A stretch of DNA of 64,000 nt from the NCBI GenBank assembly GCA_019359215.1, contig JAHHHS010000007.1, forward strand, positions 97,298 to 161,297. Reading direction: 5' to 3'. Of this stretch, positions 1 through 8,252 are shown in pieces. A model generated the notes under the pieces. It ran no database searches, had not been told where the DNA came from, and saw nothing but the letters and a program-made list of their open reading frames with translations. Position 1 is the first letter of the stretch. The number at the start of each line of letters is the position of its first letter. The stretch comes from Nostoc indistinguendum CM1-VF10. Lineage in GTDB: Bacteria; Cyanobacteriota; Cyanobacteriia; Cyanobacteriales; Nostocaceae. The position numbers and the translations under genes are program-made.

Positions 1-369
1 TAGGTCATCATAGTGCCGCACTTCCAACAGGCTGTTTTTTTCGTCCACAATGACTACTGTAGGAGAGTAACTTTTTAACTCTTCTGGAGTGAACTGCCCG
101 TAAGTCATTATAATCAGGCGATCGCCAATAATGCCTAGACGTGCAGCACCCCCATTTAGCTCAATTACTCCTGAATGGGCTGGAGCTGCGATCGCATAGG
201 TAATAAAGCGCTGACCGTTGGCACTATTAACTACTTGCACCTGCTCATAGGGTAAGATGCCAGCTTTTTCCAAAAGCATTTCATCGATGCTGATACTACC
301 CACGTAGTTGATATTCGCCCCTGTCAGGGTGCAGTTATGAATTTTTGCCAAGAGGAGAGTGCGCTGCAT
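1..369 (-). CDS. panD: Aspartate 1-decarboxylase, C-terminus cut by window edge
   Basis: Pyruvoyl-dependent enzyme that converts L-aspartate to beta-alanine for pantothenate and CoA synthesis in the cytosol. The frame starts [19 protein letters not shown] at an ATG at 369-367. Residues 24-25 are the Gly-Ser pair (YVGSISID) where the proenzyme cleaves itself to make the pyruvoyl group, and Tyr58 (RFITYAI) matches the conserved catalytic tyrosine. The frame is open to base 1, giving 123 residues, so only a few C-terminal residues are missing compared with a family length near 127. The stop codon is outside the window. Identification by motif is firm. Confidence 0.95.
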   Translation of the reverse strand, partial: MQRTLLLAKIHNCTLTGANINYVGSISIDEMLLEKAGILPYEQVQVVNSANGQRFITYAIAAPAHSGVIELNGGAARLGIIGDRLIIMTYGQFTPEELKSYSPTVVIVDEKNSLLEVRHYDDL

Positions 370-459
370 TTGGGTTTGGGGTTAGTGGCAGTTTTTACAA
401 TCCGTAACAACCGAAATTTGTCAAAGTGAGGAGTTAGGACTGAGTTGTTAAAAGTGAGG

Positions 460-517
460 AATAAAAATTTATAACTCTTAACTTCTAACTCTTAACTCCT
501 AACTCCTAACTCCTCTA
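460..517. repeat. Short TAACTCC-type tandem repeats between panD and ppa
   Basis: Degenerate heptamer and octamer units of the type CTTAACT / CCTAACT follow each other immediately downstream of the ppa stop codon. Similar runs occur at about 6115, 12565-12670 and 60105, and inside the M1 peptidase gene at 50651-50715. They resemble the short tandemly repeated repetitive sequences known from heterocystous cyanobacteria. Confidence 0.7.
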
Positions 518-1030
518 TTATCCTCTATAAGCTTTGACGGATTTTTCTACTAAAGGTGCAACCTTATCCACATCTTGCCAACCGAGAATTTCAGTCACCT
601 TTTTTTCCAAATTTTTATAACTACGGAAAAATTCGGCAATTTCATCTAAGCGGTGTGGTGCTAAGTCTTTCAGGGATTTGACCTGAGTGTAGCGCGGATC
701 TTTGTCAGGAACACAAAGAATTTTCTCATCGCGATCGCCACCGTCAATCATCTCTAAAAAGCCAATTGGTCGTGCAGCAATAATACAGCCTGGAAAGGTT
801 GGTTCGTCAATTATGACCATACCATCTAGGGGATCGCCATCATCAGCTAAAGTATTGGGTACAAAGCCGTAGTCGTATGGATATTGTACCGATGAATAAA
901 GTACTCGGTCTAGAGCAAAAGCTTCTAGTTCCTTGTCGTATTCGTATTTATTTTTACTTTTGCCAGTAATTTCAATCAGAACGTTGATTAGGCCAGGTTT
1001 CGGTTGGGCAGGAATACGAGATAAATCCAC
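518..1030 (-). CDS. ppa: Inorganic pyrophosphatase (family I)
   Basis: Soluble enzyme that hydrolyses pyrophosphate to two phosphates and so pulls biosynthetic reactions forward. The 170-residue length fits bacterial family I enzymes. The signature [11 protein letters not shown] carries the metal-binding aspartates, and DKDPRY with the EKILCVP strand is also typical. The start is a GTG at 1030-1028, preceded at good spacing by AGGAG on the minus strand; no better upstream start is seen. The gene lies between panD and a 500-base spacer, on the same strand as panD but separated by about 150 bases of repeat DNA. Confidence 0.96.
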   Translation of the reverse strand: MDLSRIPAQPKPGLINVLIEITGKSKNKYEYDKELEAFALDRVLYSSVQYPYDYGFVPNTLADDGDPLDGMVIIDEPTFPGCIIAARPIGFLEMIDGGDRDEKILCVPDKDPRYTQVKSLKDLAPHRLDEIAEFFRSYKNLEKKVTEILGWQDVDKVAPLVEKSVKAYRG

Positions 1031-1240
1031 AAAAAACTCCTCTGATAACAGTGAATCGAATCATGGGGACACTCAGTCAGCTTCGCTCCCCGTGTAGAAT
1101 TTTAGGGCAATATGGATCTCTTCCCAAAGTATTCATTTTCTGGGATGGGCATTGGGCATGGGCAAGAGGGCTTGGGGACAAGGAGAATTGGGCACAAGGG
1201 GAAAGACTTGTTTCAAGTTCTCTTCTCACCTCTTGTCCCC

Positions 1241-1273
1241 TCATCTGCCTCATCTGCCTCATCTGCCTCATCT
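1241..1273. repeat. 9-bp tandem repeat TCATCTGCC
   Basis: Three perfect copies of TCATCTGCC followed by a partial copy. The flanking DNA is also low in complexity (CCCCTG/CTCCCC runs). Several reading frames cross it, but they encode only repeat-derived peptides (LICLICLIC, MRQMRQMRQ) and are not regarded as genes. Confidence 0.85.
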
Positions 1274-1300
1274 CCCCCTGCTCCCCACTCCTCTTGAAAT

Positions 1301-1339
1301 AGAAAAAGGGTTGCCAAGTTTATTCGCAACCCTTTTTCT
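1301..1339. terminator. Strong bidirectional hairpin, 14-bp stem
   Basis: AGAAAAAGGGTTGC at 1301-1314 pairs perfectly with the complementary arm at 1326-1339 around an 11-base loop. A and T runs at the stem ends give a U tract on either strand. Its likely client is the small membrane-protein gene at 1526-1711, which is transcribed towards it. Confidence 0.85.
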
Positions 1340-1525
1340 AGAGAGTATTATTCTCTCCCATCCTTGATTACTGTTGAAGCGATTTCTGCCCCTATTGTGT
1401 CAATACAATTGAAACCTAGAGTCACACAATACAGATTTAGCTTATTCCTGATGAACTACATTCACATCTACAGAGGTTGTCACAAAATCAGTTTTTTCCT
1501 TTTTTGTAGCTTTTGTAAAGCTTTA

Positions 1526-1711
1526 TCAATCTTTCTTTCCTTGTAGGTTTTGGATTAGGGGTTGCTGGTTATTTTGAACATCAGTTGAAGAATAATGAGC
1601 GATGACAAATACGGGTAAGATGAGAGTCAACAGCGCGATTGCAGTTCCCACAATGTCTGCCAAACGTTGGGAATATGTATCGGTATTGGCAGACTGACTA
1701 TTTGAATTCAT
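1526..1711 (-). CDS. Small single-pass membrane protein of unknown function
   Basis: Sixty-one residues starting [20 protein letters not shown] polar N-terminus of about 20 residues precedes one hydrophobic helix (about residues 21-40, [20 protein letters not shown]) and a polar tail ending QGKKD. The ATG at 1711 is the only sensible start. The strong hairpin at 1301-1339 lies downstream on the same strand. The hydrophobic segment and terminator support a real gene, but no family was recognised and no function can be assigned. Confidence 0.6.
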   Translation of the reverse strand: MNSNSQSANTDTYSQRLADIVGTAIALLTLILPVFVIAHYSSTDVQNNQQPLIQNLQGKKD

Positions 1712-2655
1712 ACAAAATTGAAGTTCTTCGTAACACTGTGATAGGTCTAATCTCTGATTGAGAGTATTAATGCTATTTTAGCTAGTTTTAAACTGTAAAA
1801 TGTGTAGAATTCTACAACTTAAACTAGTTATACAAGTGTCATAATAGCCTTTTTATACATGGACTTCTTAATACAAAGTTACAAGTAAACAAATAATGTT
1901 TTATTTTGTAATTAATATTTTCAGATGTTTCCCTGTATAGTGTAATGCTTCGCATACACAAAGCCAACTTTGACAGCATCATAAATTACATTTTTTCGCT
2001 GCTTAAAGATTAATTAGCAAAACATATTTGTCCGATACTTCATGAGTATAACATTCTAAAAAGCCTTTGGTAAGGTCATTTTACTGTAATTGCTAATTTG
2101 TGATACAGGACACAAAACCGCAAAAGCACTGGTAGATATTCAGTGCTTTTGATTCTTATACGGTAGTTATACACACAAATATTTCGTACCAGAAAAAGAA
2201 TGGTAGGAATAATTGTTGTAACCAACGATAGCTGCGAATAAATAAAATACTGATGCATCAAGTGTGTTGGGCAGTATGGATTCAGTGATAGCACTAAACT
2301 AATATTTCAGAATTTAAATTATTAAATATATTCAATATCATAGTTTTTTTGTCAATCTATATATAGGTAGAATAAACAATTTTTAGAAGATGGGATAGGA
2401 GTGTAGAGAACTATTGTCAAACTTTGCACATATCTGAACAAGATTGTATAACAAATTAATTAGCTAAAAAAACCGCCACTAACTATCATAGGGCGGTCTA
2501 GTTAAGCAATCGGAGGGTAATTACAGATTACTCTGCTAATAAATAAAATTGCTGTAACGAATGCACTAAATTGGCCATGGGCCAGAAGAGGCAGAGGGGC
2601 AGGGCAAAGGGCATTGGTGTCAACTTAACGATCCTGGGTTTCAAAACTTTGATTT
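1712..2655. other. AT-rich spacer without a convincing gene
   Basis: About 940 bases of very AT-rich sequence. A 72-codon minus-strand frame at 2076-2294 has atypical composition and no visible ribosome binding site, so it was not called. The only structured element seen is the terminator-like hairpin at 2472-2497. Confidence 0.6.
2466..2497 (-). terminator. Terminator-like hairpin for the minus strand
   Basis: ACCGCC at 2472-2477 pairs with GGCGGT at 2492-2497. On the minus strand the stem is followed by seven T residues. The nearest upstream minus-strand gene is the DUF362 gene, whose stop is about 410 bases away. The DNA in between is made largely of dispersed repeats, including an inverted-terminus element, so the gene and its terminator may have been pushed apart by insertions. 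Confidence 0.6.
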
Positions 2656-2784
2656 GACCTTAGTCCGCCTCCGCGGACTTTGCCTGTGTAGCCGCGAATT
2701 CCATTCGCCAAGGCTTAAGTTTCCACCAATGGGCAAAGGGTGCCCCTTGTTTCCTGCTCCACTTCGGCTACGCTCAGTGACCAC
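2656..2784. repeat. Dispersed Nostoc-type short repeats
   Basis: A GC-rich palindromic segment around 2663-2712 (CCGCCTCCGCGGACTTTGCC, then CCGCGAATTCCATTCGCC) is of the kind found scattered through Nostoc intergenic DNA. A second unit, CACTTCGGCTACGCTCAG at 2760-2777, recurs with two changes at 23081-23098. Neither unit overlaps a credible gene. Confidence 0.6.
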
Positions 2785-2805
2785 CTGCTCTCTGCTCTCT
2801 ACTCC

Positions 2806-2909
2806 CTAGTACAGTACGGCGTAAAAAAGCAGACCATTAAAAAGCCCTAAAGAGCTTATTCCATAAAACTTTTGACTTTTGATTTTTGACTTCCGCCTTG
2901 CAGTACTAG
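2806..2909. mobile_element. MITE-like element family 1, copy 1 (104 bp)
   Basis: The element is bounded by CTAGTAC...GTACTAG inverted ends, with extended terminal similarity (CTAGTACAGTACGGCGTAAA at one end, CTAGTACTGCAAGGCGGAAG at the other when read inward). The reverse complement of this copy aligns along its whole length with copies at 24584-24687 (also 104 bp), 37382-37478 and, in degraded form, about 49340-49432. It encodes nothing. It overlaps the stop codon of the DUF362 gene. Size, inverted ends and repetition point to a miniature inverted-repeat transposable element; no transposase is in the window. Confidence 0.8.
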
Positions 2910-3877
2910 TTTCTTCCGTAAACACTCATTGGTTCCTTGATAAATCGGGTGTAAAGATGCTTGAACGTAGACTTAATTACGCGAGGCATACCAAAATCAA
3001 TGGGCATCAACTTGTCTGGTAGTCGCCAATCTTCTATTTTCAAGAAGTCAGGATTTAAATGCGGAAACTCTATGCCAGCTAGTTCTGGACAAACTCCTAG
3101 TCTTTGGGAAGCTGCAACTGTGGGCACTTGTTCAGGAGAAACATTGAGGATTTCTACCATTGCCCGATCTAAGGCAAATACATCTGATGCGGCTGCTAAA
3201 ATCCCTAGCTGGCGAGGTTCACCATTACTGGGGCCATTTCCTTCATGACCGATGATGCCATCTAATATGGTTAAGTTAGGGTTAATTGCCTTGGCAGTTT
3301 CTACTAACATTTCACCAAATCTATTCGCGTCTTTTCCAGCTTCCATGTGCCACCAAGCTTTCATTTTGCCGGGAACGCAACCAAACAAGTTTTTTACACC
3401 TAGTGTTAATGTCAACTGCATATGTGATTTCACTTTAGGCAAGTTAATCACTACGTCTGCTTCCATTGCTTCTTTAGACAGCCGCAGATGGTTAAAATTG
3501 TCACTGACGGTTTGGTAACGCTGACCATGAAAATCGATGATGGGAAGATTGAGTTCTTCTAAAATCGGCAGATAGCCGTTTGCCACTGCTACGCCCTTAG
3601 CACTGCCAAAAGCAGGACTATCGCCCAAAAATGGCTTGCCGCCAACCTCAATTACCATCTGGGCAACTTCGTAAACTAGTTCAGCACGGGTGATACACTC
3701 TTTCCCAGGACGCGTCCCTGTAAGTAAATTCGGTTTGAGTAAAACGCGATCACCTTTTTTCACAAATGCTGCCATTCCTCCAAAAGGTTCCAGGAGAATG
3801 GCTAAGGATTCTCGTAAAGCCTCTCGTTCGTAGGATGTAGCCCGAATAAGACTAACAGATGGTTTTTGAGCTTGCAT
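2906..3877 (-). CDS. DUF362 domain protein
   Basis: A 323-residue DUF362-family protein. The family is found in cyanobacteria and anaerobes and is often linked to iron-sulfur or redox functions, but its reaction is not established. Recognisable family stretches are KKGDRVLLKPNLL near residue 41, VNLPKVKSHMQLTLTLGVKN near residue 145, and TILDGIIGHEGNGP near residue 200. No ferredoxin-type cysteine cluster is present, so this is the short, DUF362-only form. The ATG at 3877 is followed by QAQKPSVSLI. The TAG stop lies inside the terminal inverted repeat of the adjacent mobile element, so the natural C-terminus may have been changed by the insertion. Confidence 0.85.
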   Translation of the reverse strand: MQAQKPSVSLIRATSYEREALRESLAILLEPFGGMAAFVKKGDRVLLKPNLLTGTRPGKECITRAELVYEVAQMVIEVGGKPFLGDSPAFGSAKGVAVANGYLPILEELNLPIIDFHGQRYQTVSDNFNHLRLSKEAMEADVVINLPKVKSHMQLTLTLGVKNLFGCVPGKMKAWWHMEAGKDANRFGEMLVETAKAINPNLTILDGIIGHEGNGPSNGEPRQLGILAAASDVFALDRAMVEILNVSPEQVPTVAASQRLGVCPELAGIEFPHLNPDFLKIEDWRLPDKLMPIDFGMPRVIKSTFKHLYTRFIKEPMSVYGRN

Positions 3878-3994
3878 GGATGAATTGGGGAGTAGGGAGT
3901 GGGGAGTGGGGAAGATGAGGGAGTAGGGGGAGCAGGGGAAGCAGGGGGAGAAGAACTATTAATTATTGTCCAATGCCCCATGCCCCATAATCTA
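3878..3994. repeat. Purine-rich low-complexity spacer
   Basis: GGGGAGTAGGGAGTGGGGAG-type runs and GGGGCATGGGG-like units fill the space between the DUF362 gene and the aspartase gene. Similar G-rich units occur at 21702-21740. No gene or clear promoter is visible. Confidence 0.55.
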
Positions 3995-5416
3995 TTATTC
4001 TGTTCTAAGCGGTAAGATAAGACTCATTTGTTCTAGATTTAACACTGTAGCTAAGTCTGCTTCACTCATCAATCCGCGTTCTAAAACAATCTGCCGTAAA
4101 GATTTACCAGTTTCTAAAGATTCTTTGGCGACAGCTGCGGCATTTAAATAACCGATGTGGGTATTTAGTGCAGTTACTAAAGCTAAACTGCCTTCGGCAT
4201 AAGCTAAACAACGTTCCTCGTTCGCAGTAATTCCCTGGATGCAGCGTTCATTGAGTGCAGCGATGGTATTACCCAGAATTTCGATACTGTGAATCAAGTT
4301 ATAGGCAATCAGTGGCATCATCACATTTAATTCTAATTGTCCGGCTTGGGCGGCTAATGCGATCGCATTATCGTAACCCATCACCTGAAAACACACCATT
4401 GATGTCATCTCTGCCATCACTGGATTATATTTCCCTGGCATTATGGAGGAACCGGGTTGCACTGGTGGGAGTTGAATTTCTTTCAAGCCAGTTTTTGGCC
4501 CCGAATCCATCAATCGTAAATCGTGAGATATTTTGGCTAAATCTTGCGCTAAGTTGCGTAAAGCACCGGAAACATTTACAAATGGGGCCATACTCTGCAT
4601 AGCTGCCATAAGATGGGGCGCAGGTTCTAATGGAGTATGAATCAATTCTGAGAGAACTTCTACCACACGGGTGCGATAAAGAGGATGAGTATTTAATCCT
4701 GTTCCGGCTGCGCTACCTCCCAAACCCAGCACCATCAAATCACCAGAGGCGGTGTAAATCCGGTTTTGGTGTTCTGTAAGAATTTGTGCCCAAGCGCGAA
4801 AATTTTCACCCAAACGCACGGGTACTGCATCTTGTAAGTGGGTTCTGCTAGATTTGACGATATCTTGAAATTCTACAGCTTTGTTTTCTAAGGATGCGAT
4901 CACACCATCTATTGCTGGGTGCAATGTCTTGGATAATGCCAATAATCCACCAATACGGATGGCGGTAGGAATCACATCATTGGTAGACTGCCCATAATTA
5001 ACGTGATCGTTAGGACTAACACGTTTATAATTGCCTTTTTCTTCACCGAGAATTTCTAAGGCGCGATTTGCCAGAACTTCGTTGATATTCATGTGGTGGG
5101 ATGTTCCAGCACCCGCCTGATAAACATCCACGACAAATTGATCTCGGAACTTCCCAGCCAGGATTTCATCAGTTGCTTGGACAATCGCCTGACTAATATC
5201 TTGAGGAATGCAATTCAGTTCACCATTTACAATTGCTGTAGCTTTTTTAATTATTAATCCAGCATCTACGTAAGTAGGTAAAGGTTTAATACCGCTAATA
5301 GGGAAGTTTTCGATAGCCCGTAGCGTTTGAATGCCGTAATAAACGTTACTAGCAATTTGGCGATCGCCCATCGAATCGTGTTCGATGCGGAATTGATAGT
5401 CTGTGTGTTCAGTCAT
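3995..5416 (-). CDS. aspA: Aspartate ammonia-lyase (aspartase)
   Basis: Fumarase/aspartase-superfamily enzyme that splits L-aspartate to fumarate and ammonia. Length is 473 residues, usual for the family. Conserved region 1 is TSHHMNINEVLANRA, region 2 is NDHVNYGQSTNDVIPTA with the substrate-contacting QSTND, and region 3 is the mobile loop PGSSIMPGKYNPV carrying the catalytic serine. The N-terminal FRIEHDSMGDRQI matches aspartases (EHDxMG) better than fumarases. The loop has GKYNP where GKVNP or AKVNP is usual; this is unlikely to abolish activity. ATG at 5416. The gene stands alone, divergent from pgsA. Confidence 0.9.
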   Translation of the reverse strand: MTEHTDYQFRIEHDSMGDRQIASNVYYGIQTLRAIENFPISGIKPLPTYVDAGLIIKKATAIVNGELNCIPQDISQAIVQATDEILAGKFRDQFVVDVYQAGAGTSHHMNINEVLANRALEILGEEKGNYKRVSPNDHVNYGQSTNDVIPTAIRIGGLLALSKTLHPAIDGVIASLENKAVEFQDIVKSSRTHLQDAVPVRLGENFRAWAQILTEHQNRIYTASGDLMVLGLGGSAAGTGLNTHPLYRTRVVEVLSELIHTPLEPAPHLMAAMQSMAPFVNVSGALRNLAQDLAKISHDLRLMDSGPKTGLKEIQLPPVQPGSSIMPGKYNPVMAEMTSMVCFQVMGYDNAIALAAQAGQLELNVMMPLIAYNLIHSIEILGNTIAALNERCIQGITANEERCLAYAEGSLALVTALNTHIGYLNAAAVAKESLETGKSLRQIVLERGLMSEADLATVLNLEQMSLILPLRTE

Positions 5417-5560
5417 AGTATTGTTTTAGGAGAGCTACAGAAAACAGATTTTCCCACGCAGCCACACTCAGATACACTAATCTGCATAGATTTTGCATAT
5501 TTGCTTGGCTGCTTGTTGCTTTACACTTGTTAATCTTGAAGTTTGATTTGTGAATTCCCT

Positions 5561-6079
5561 ATGACCATACCCAACTGGATCACTTTCTCTCGCCTATTAG
5601 GGATACCATTTCTACTTTACGGTTTATATAATCCCACACCTCAAGCTCAGTGGATATGTTTGGCGATTTTTCTTATTGCTGCATTGACTGATTGGTTAGA
5701 CGGCTATTTGGCGCGGAAACTCAACCAAATTAGTGAATTGGGTAAGTTTCTTGATCCCTTAGTGGATAAACTTCTGGTACTTGCGCCGTTGCTGGTTTTT
5801 ATTGAACTAGAAAAAGTGCCGACTTGGGGAGTGTTTTTGATTTTAGCGCGAGAATTAGCGATCGCTGGTTGGCGGGTGAATCAAACGACGATTACCGGGG
5901 CGAATATTTGGGGTAAACTCAAAACTGTTAGTCAAATAGTTGCGATCGCACTTTTAATTGCACCTCTGGGTGAAGTGTGGCAAATTCCCTCTTTGATTGC
6001 CTTTTGGGTTTCTGTCGCCCTGACTTTAATATCTGGGGGTATTTATCTTTTGCCTCAAAAAGCTAGCACTGCTGAATAA
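5561..6079 (+). CDS. pgsA: CDP-diacylglycerol-glycerol-3-phosphate 3-phosphatidyltransferase
   Basis: Integral membrane enzyme for the first committed step of phosphatidylglycerol synthesis, a lipid essential for cyanobacterial photosystems. The CDP-alcohol phosphotransferase motif is complete: DWLDGYLARKLN followed by GKFLDPLVDK, giving the D-x2-DG-x2-AR-x8-G-x3-D-x3-D pattern. Four to five hydrophobic helices are visible. The frame is open from a TTG at 5543, but the ATG at 5561 (MTIPNWITFSRLLG) matches the usual N-terminus of the family and is chosen. It is followed by LD-carboxypeptidase on the same strand 76 bases later. Confidence 0.93.
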   Translation: MTIPNWITFSRLLGIPFLLYGLYNPTPQAQWICLAIFLIAALTDWLDGYLARKLNQISELGKFLDPLVDKLLVLAPLLVFIELEKVPTWGVFLILARELAIAGWRVNQTTITGANIWGKLKTVSQIVAIALLIAPLGEVWQIPSLIAFWVSVALTLISGGIYLLPQKASTAE

Positions 6080-6155
6080 TTCAACAAAATTTTATAGGAG
6101 TTCTGAGGTATAGTTCTTATTCTTAACTCCAAACTCCTCACCCTAACTTGTTTTC

Positions 6156-7064
6156 ATGCCATCCCCAATCTTACCACCGCCCCTGAAACCTGGAGACTTA
6201 CTACAAGTAATTGCCCCTAGTGGTGCTTTACGAGAATTCGAGGCATTTGAACGGGGTGTAGAAATTTGGCGATCGCGTGGTTATCGGGTAGAAATCAGCC
6301 CGCAGATAGATGACAAATGGGGTTATCTTGCAGGTATAGACGAAAGCCGCCGTCAGCAATTAGCAGCAGCATGGCAAGATCCCGATTGTCGTGGTATTCT
6401 CTGTACCAGAGGCGGTTTTGGTAGCACCCGCATTTTAGAAGATTGGAATTGGCAAGCAAACTCAGTCCTTCCCAAGTGGCTTATAGGCTTTTCTGATATC
6501 ACAGCTTTATTGTGGAGCCTTTATATAGCAGGAATTTCTGGTGTTCACGCTCCCGTGCTGACGACTTTAGCAGATGAGCCAGATTGGTCAATTGAGCGAT
6601 TATTTGATTCGGTAGAAGGTCGTCCTCTCGCTCCTCTCAAAGGTTGCGGTTGGGGTGGTGGTGCAGTGAATGGCACTTTGGTAACTGGTAATCTCACTGT
6701 GGCTACTCACCTTTTGGGTACACCAATCCTACCACACCTGGATGGTGTAATTCTGGCGTTGGAAGATGTCACAGAAGCACCCTATCGCATCGATAGGATG
6801 CTGACGCAGTGGCGTTTAAGTGGTGCTTTATCTCAAGTCTGCGGTATTGCTTTGGGCGGTTTTACTCGCTGTGAAGCGCCGCCAACTGTGTCTAGCTTTA
6901 GTGTAGAAGAAGTATTGCGCGATCGCTTGGGTGATTTGGGTATTCCGATTGTTTCTGATTTGCCTTTTGGGCATGATAATCCAAATGCTGCATTGCCAGT
7001 GGGTGTAAAAGCAACTTTAGATGGGGATGCGGGAATATTAGCGATACCTACGGCGGCAAGCTAG
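6156..7064 (+). CDS. LD-carboxypeptidase (peptidase family S66)
   Basis: Serine peptidase of the LdcA/MccF family; LdcA members remove the terminal D-alanine of murein tetrapeptides in the cytoplasm during peptidoglycan recycling. Features are the N-terminal LKPGDLLQVIAPSG, the turn CTRGGFGSTRILEDW near residue 87, the nucleophile region WLIGFSDITALLW with Ser near residue 114, and LALEDVTEAPYRIDRML near 200, where the catalytic Glu/His region lies. Length 302 is normal. The last codons (AIPTAAS) are encoded by a dispersed repeat unit at 7040-7066, so the C-terminus has probably been altered by repeat insertion. MccF-like immunity function cannot be excluded. Confidence 0.85.
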   Translation: MPSPILPPPLKPGDLLQVIAPSGALREFEAFERGVEIWRSRGYRVEISPQIDDKWGYLAGIDESRRQQLAAAWQDPDCRGILCTRGGFGSTRILEDWNWQANSVLPKWLIGFSDITALLWSLYIAGISGVHAPVLTTLADEPDWSIERLFDSVEGRPLAPLKGCGWGGGAVNGTLVTGNLTVATHLLGTPILPHLDGVILALEDVTEAPYRIDRMLTQWRLSGALSQVCGIALGGFTRCEAPPTVSSFSVEEVLRDRLGDLGIPIVSDLPFGHDNPNAALPVGVKATLDGDAGILAIPTAAS

Positions 7065-7066
7065 GC
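7040..7066. repeat. 27-bp dispersed repeat, copy 1, supplying the end of the LD-carboxypeptidase gene
   Basis: GCGATACCTACGGCGGCAAG at 7041-7060 continues into CTAGGC. The same unit, in reverse orientation, is present at 27332-27358 (intergenic) and at 32013-32040 (inside dnaB). Here the repeat contains the TAG stop of the gene. Confidence 0.75.
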
Positions 7067-7090
7067 GTCATAGTTTACCGTAAATATTAT

Positions 7091-8158
7091 TCATTTTTTC
7101 AGGATTTTTTGGAACCATTGTTCTACGCGATCGCCCATAGCTTCTAAAGAGTATAGAGTTTCTGCTTGCTGGCGACAAGTTTGGCGGTCAATTTCATCCA
7201 AACGTTTAATCGCTTCTACTAAACCTTGGACACTATCAGGTTCCACCAAAAAACCAGTTTTTCCTTCTTGGACAATTTCTGTTAAACCACCCCGACGATA
7301 AGCAATTAAAGGTACTCCACAAGCAAGCGCTTCTATTGCTACATTTCCAAATGCTTCTATCCAACGAGGAGTGACTAAAAGTGCCTGACATTGACCTAAC
7401 TCCTTTTGTAGCTCAATCGTTGGTAAAAATCCTATATATTCTATGGGAGCATTAGGGTATTCTTGACAAATCTTTTCCCAGTAAGATATATCCTGTTTTA
7501 ACCCGAATATTTTCAGTTTAATACCAGTGATTTCTGCTGCTGCTACTGCATCTTCTAGTCCTTTCTCAGGAGCTATCCTACCTACCCATGCCAAGCTCTG
7601 AGTCGGTTTCTGGCAAAACTGATAAATAGATAAATCCATGCCATTTAATAGACAAATACACCGTTTTGCAAATGTGAAAGTTGCTGCCTGTGTTTGACTG
7701 TGAACACCGATAGTATCCGGAAATTTGACTGCTACTTGTTCAATAATCTCATCCATTGCATCTGTCAAAGAACCCATACTGATCAGATGTGCGATCGCAC
7801 AGCTAAAATATGGTGTTAAATACAATGGCAACCAATCATAAGCAAAATTAACAATCAAATCATAATCGGCTTGAACTTGGCGAGCATAATCCCACATATT
7901 CGCTAAAACGGAATTTTTATGCAACAAAATCGGATCACTAGGACTCTGATTTTGGGCTGGTATCTGTATTAGTTCTCCAGGAATTTCTTTAATAGGTAAA
8001 CAATTGCTGATAGACCCTTCCGGTGCAACAATTTCTAATTTATGCCCTCGCCGCAGCATCTCTGTAGCAATATTAGATAGGGTTAATTCTACTCCCCCTC
8101 CTAATCCTGAACCTAGCGGGCCCATTGGGGTAGACATAAATAATAATTTATGGTACAT
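7091..8158 (-). CDS. Glycosyltransferase family 4
   Basis: A 355-residue GT-B glycosyltransferase. The N-terminal domain has the acceptor-side glycine loop GPLGSGLGGGVELTLSNIAT, and the C-terminal domain has SLAWVGRIAPEKGLEDAV and the nucleotide-sugar site IEAFGNVAIEALACGVPLIA (EX7E). The donor and acceptor are unknown; a glycan or glycolipid is likely. ATG at 8158 (MYHKLLFMSTPMGPLG). It is convergent with the LD-carboxypeptidase gene 26 bases away and lies downstream, on the same strand, of a broken methyltransferase gene, so the two may once have formed an operon. Confidence 0.88.
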   Translation of the reverse strand: MYHKLLFMSTPMGPLGSGLGGGVELTLSNIATEMLRRGHKLEIVAPEGSISNCLPIKEIPGELIQIPAQNQSPSDPILLHKNSVLANMWDYARQVQADYDLIVNFAYDWLPLYLTPYFSCAIAHLISMGSLTDAMDEIIEQVAVKFPDTIGVHSQTQAATFTFAKRCICLLNGMDLSIYQFCQKPTQSLAWVGRIAPEKGLEDAVAAAEITGIKLKIFGLKQDISYWEKICQEYPNAPIEYIGFLPTIELQKELGQCQALLVTPRWIEAFGNVAIEALACGVPLIAYRRGGLTEIVQEGKTGFLVEPDSVQGLVEAIKRLDEIDRQTCRQQAETLYSLEAMGDRVEQWFQKILKK

Positions 8159-8252
8159 TTCCGTCGTTAATCTATTTTCCTAAACATCATTCTTTCCATT
8201 TAAAAAACGTATTTATTGGGTTTCGCTATGGCTCCACCCAAAAGATATGCAA

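Noticed and set aside
460..517. CRISPR-like array of short repeats
   Set aside because: Units are 7-9 bp without spacers and vary in sequence; they are short tandem repeats, not CRISPR. The same holds for the runs at 1241, 12565, 21747 and 59785.
1051..1367. Several overlapping plus- and minus-strand frames of 60-83 codons
   Set aside because: They run through the TCATCTGCC tandem repeat and other low-complexity DNA, give repetitive peptides (LICLICLIC, MRQMRQ), and lack ribosome binding sites.
2076..2294. 72-codon minus-strand frame
   Set aside because: AT-rich spacer, no ribosome site, no recognisable domain, composition not protein-like.
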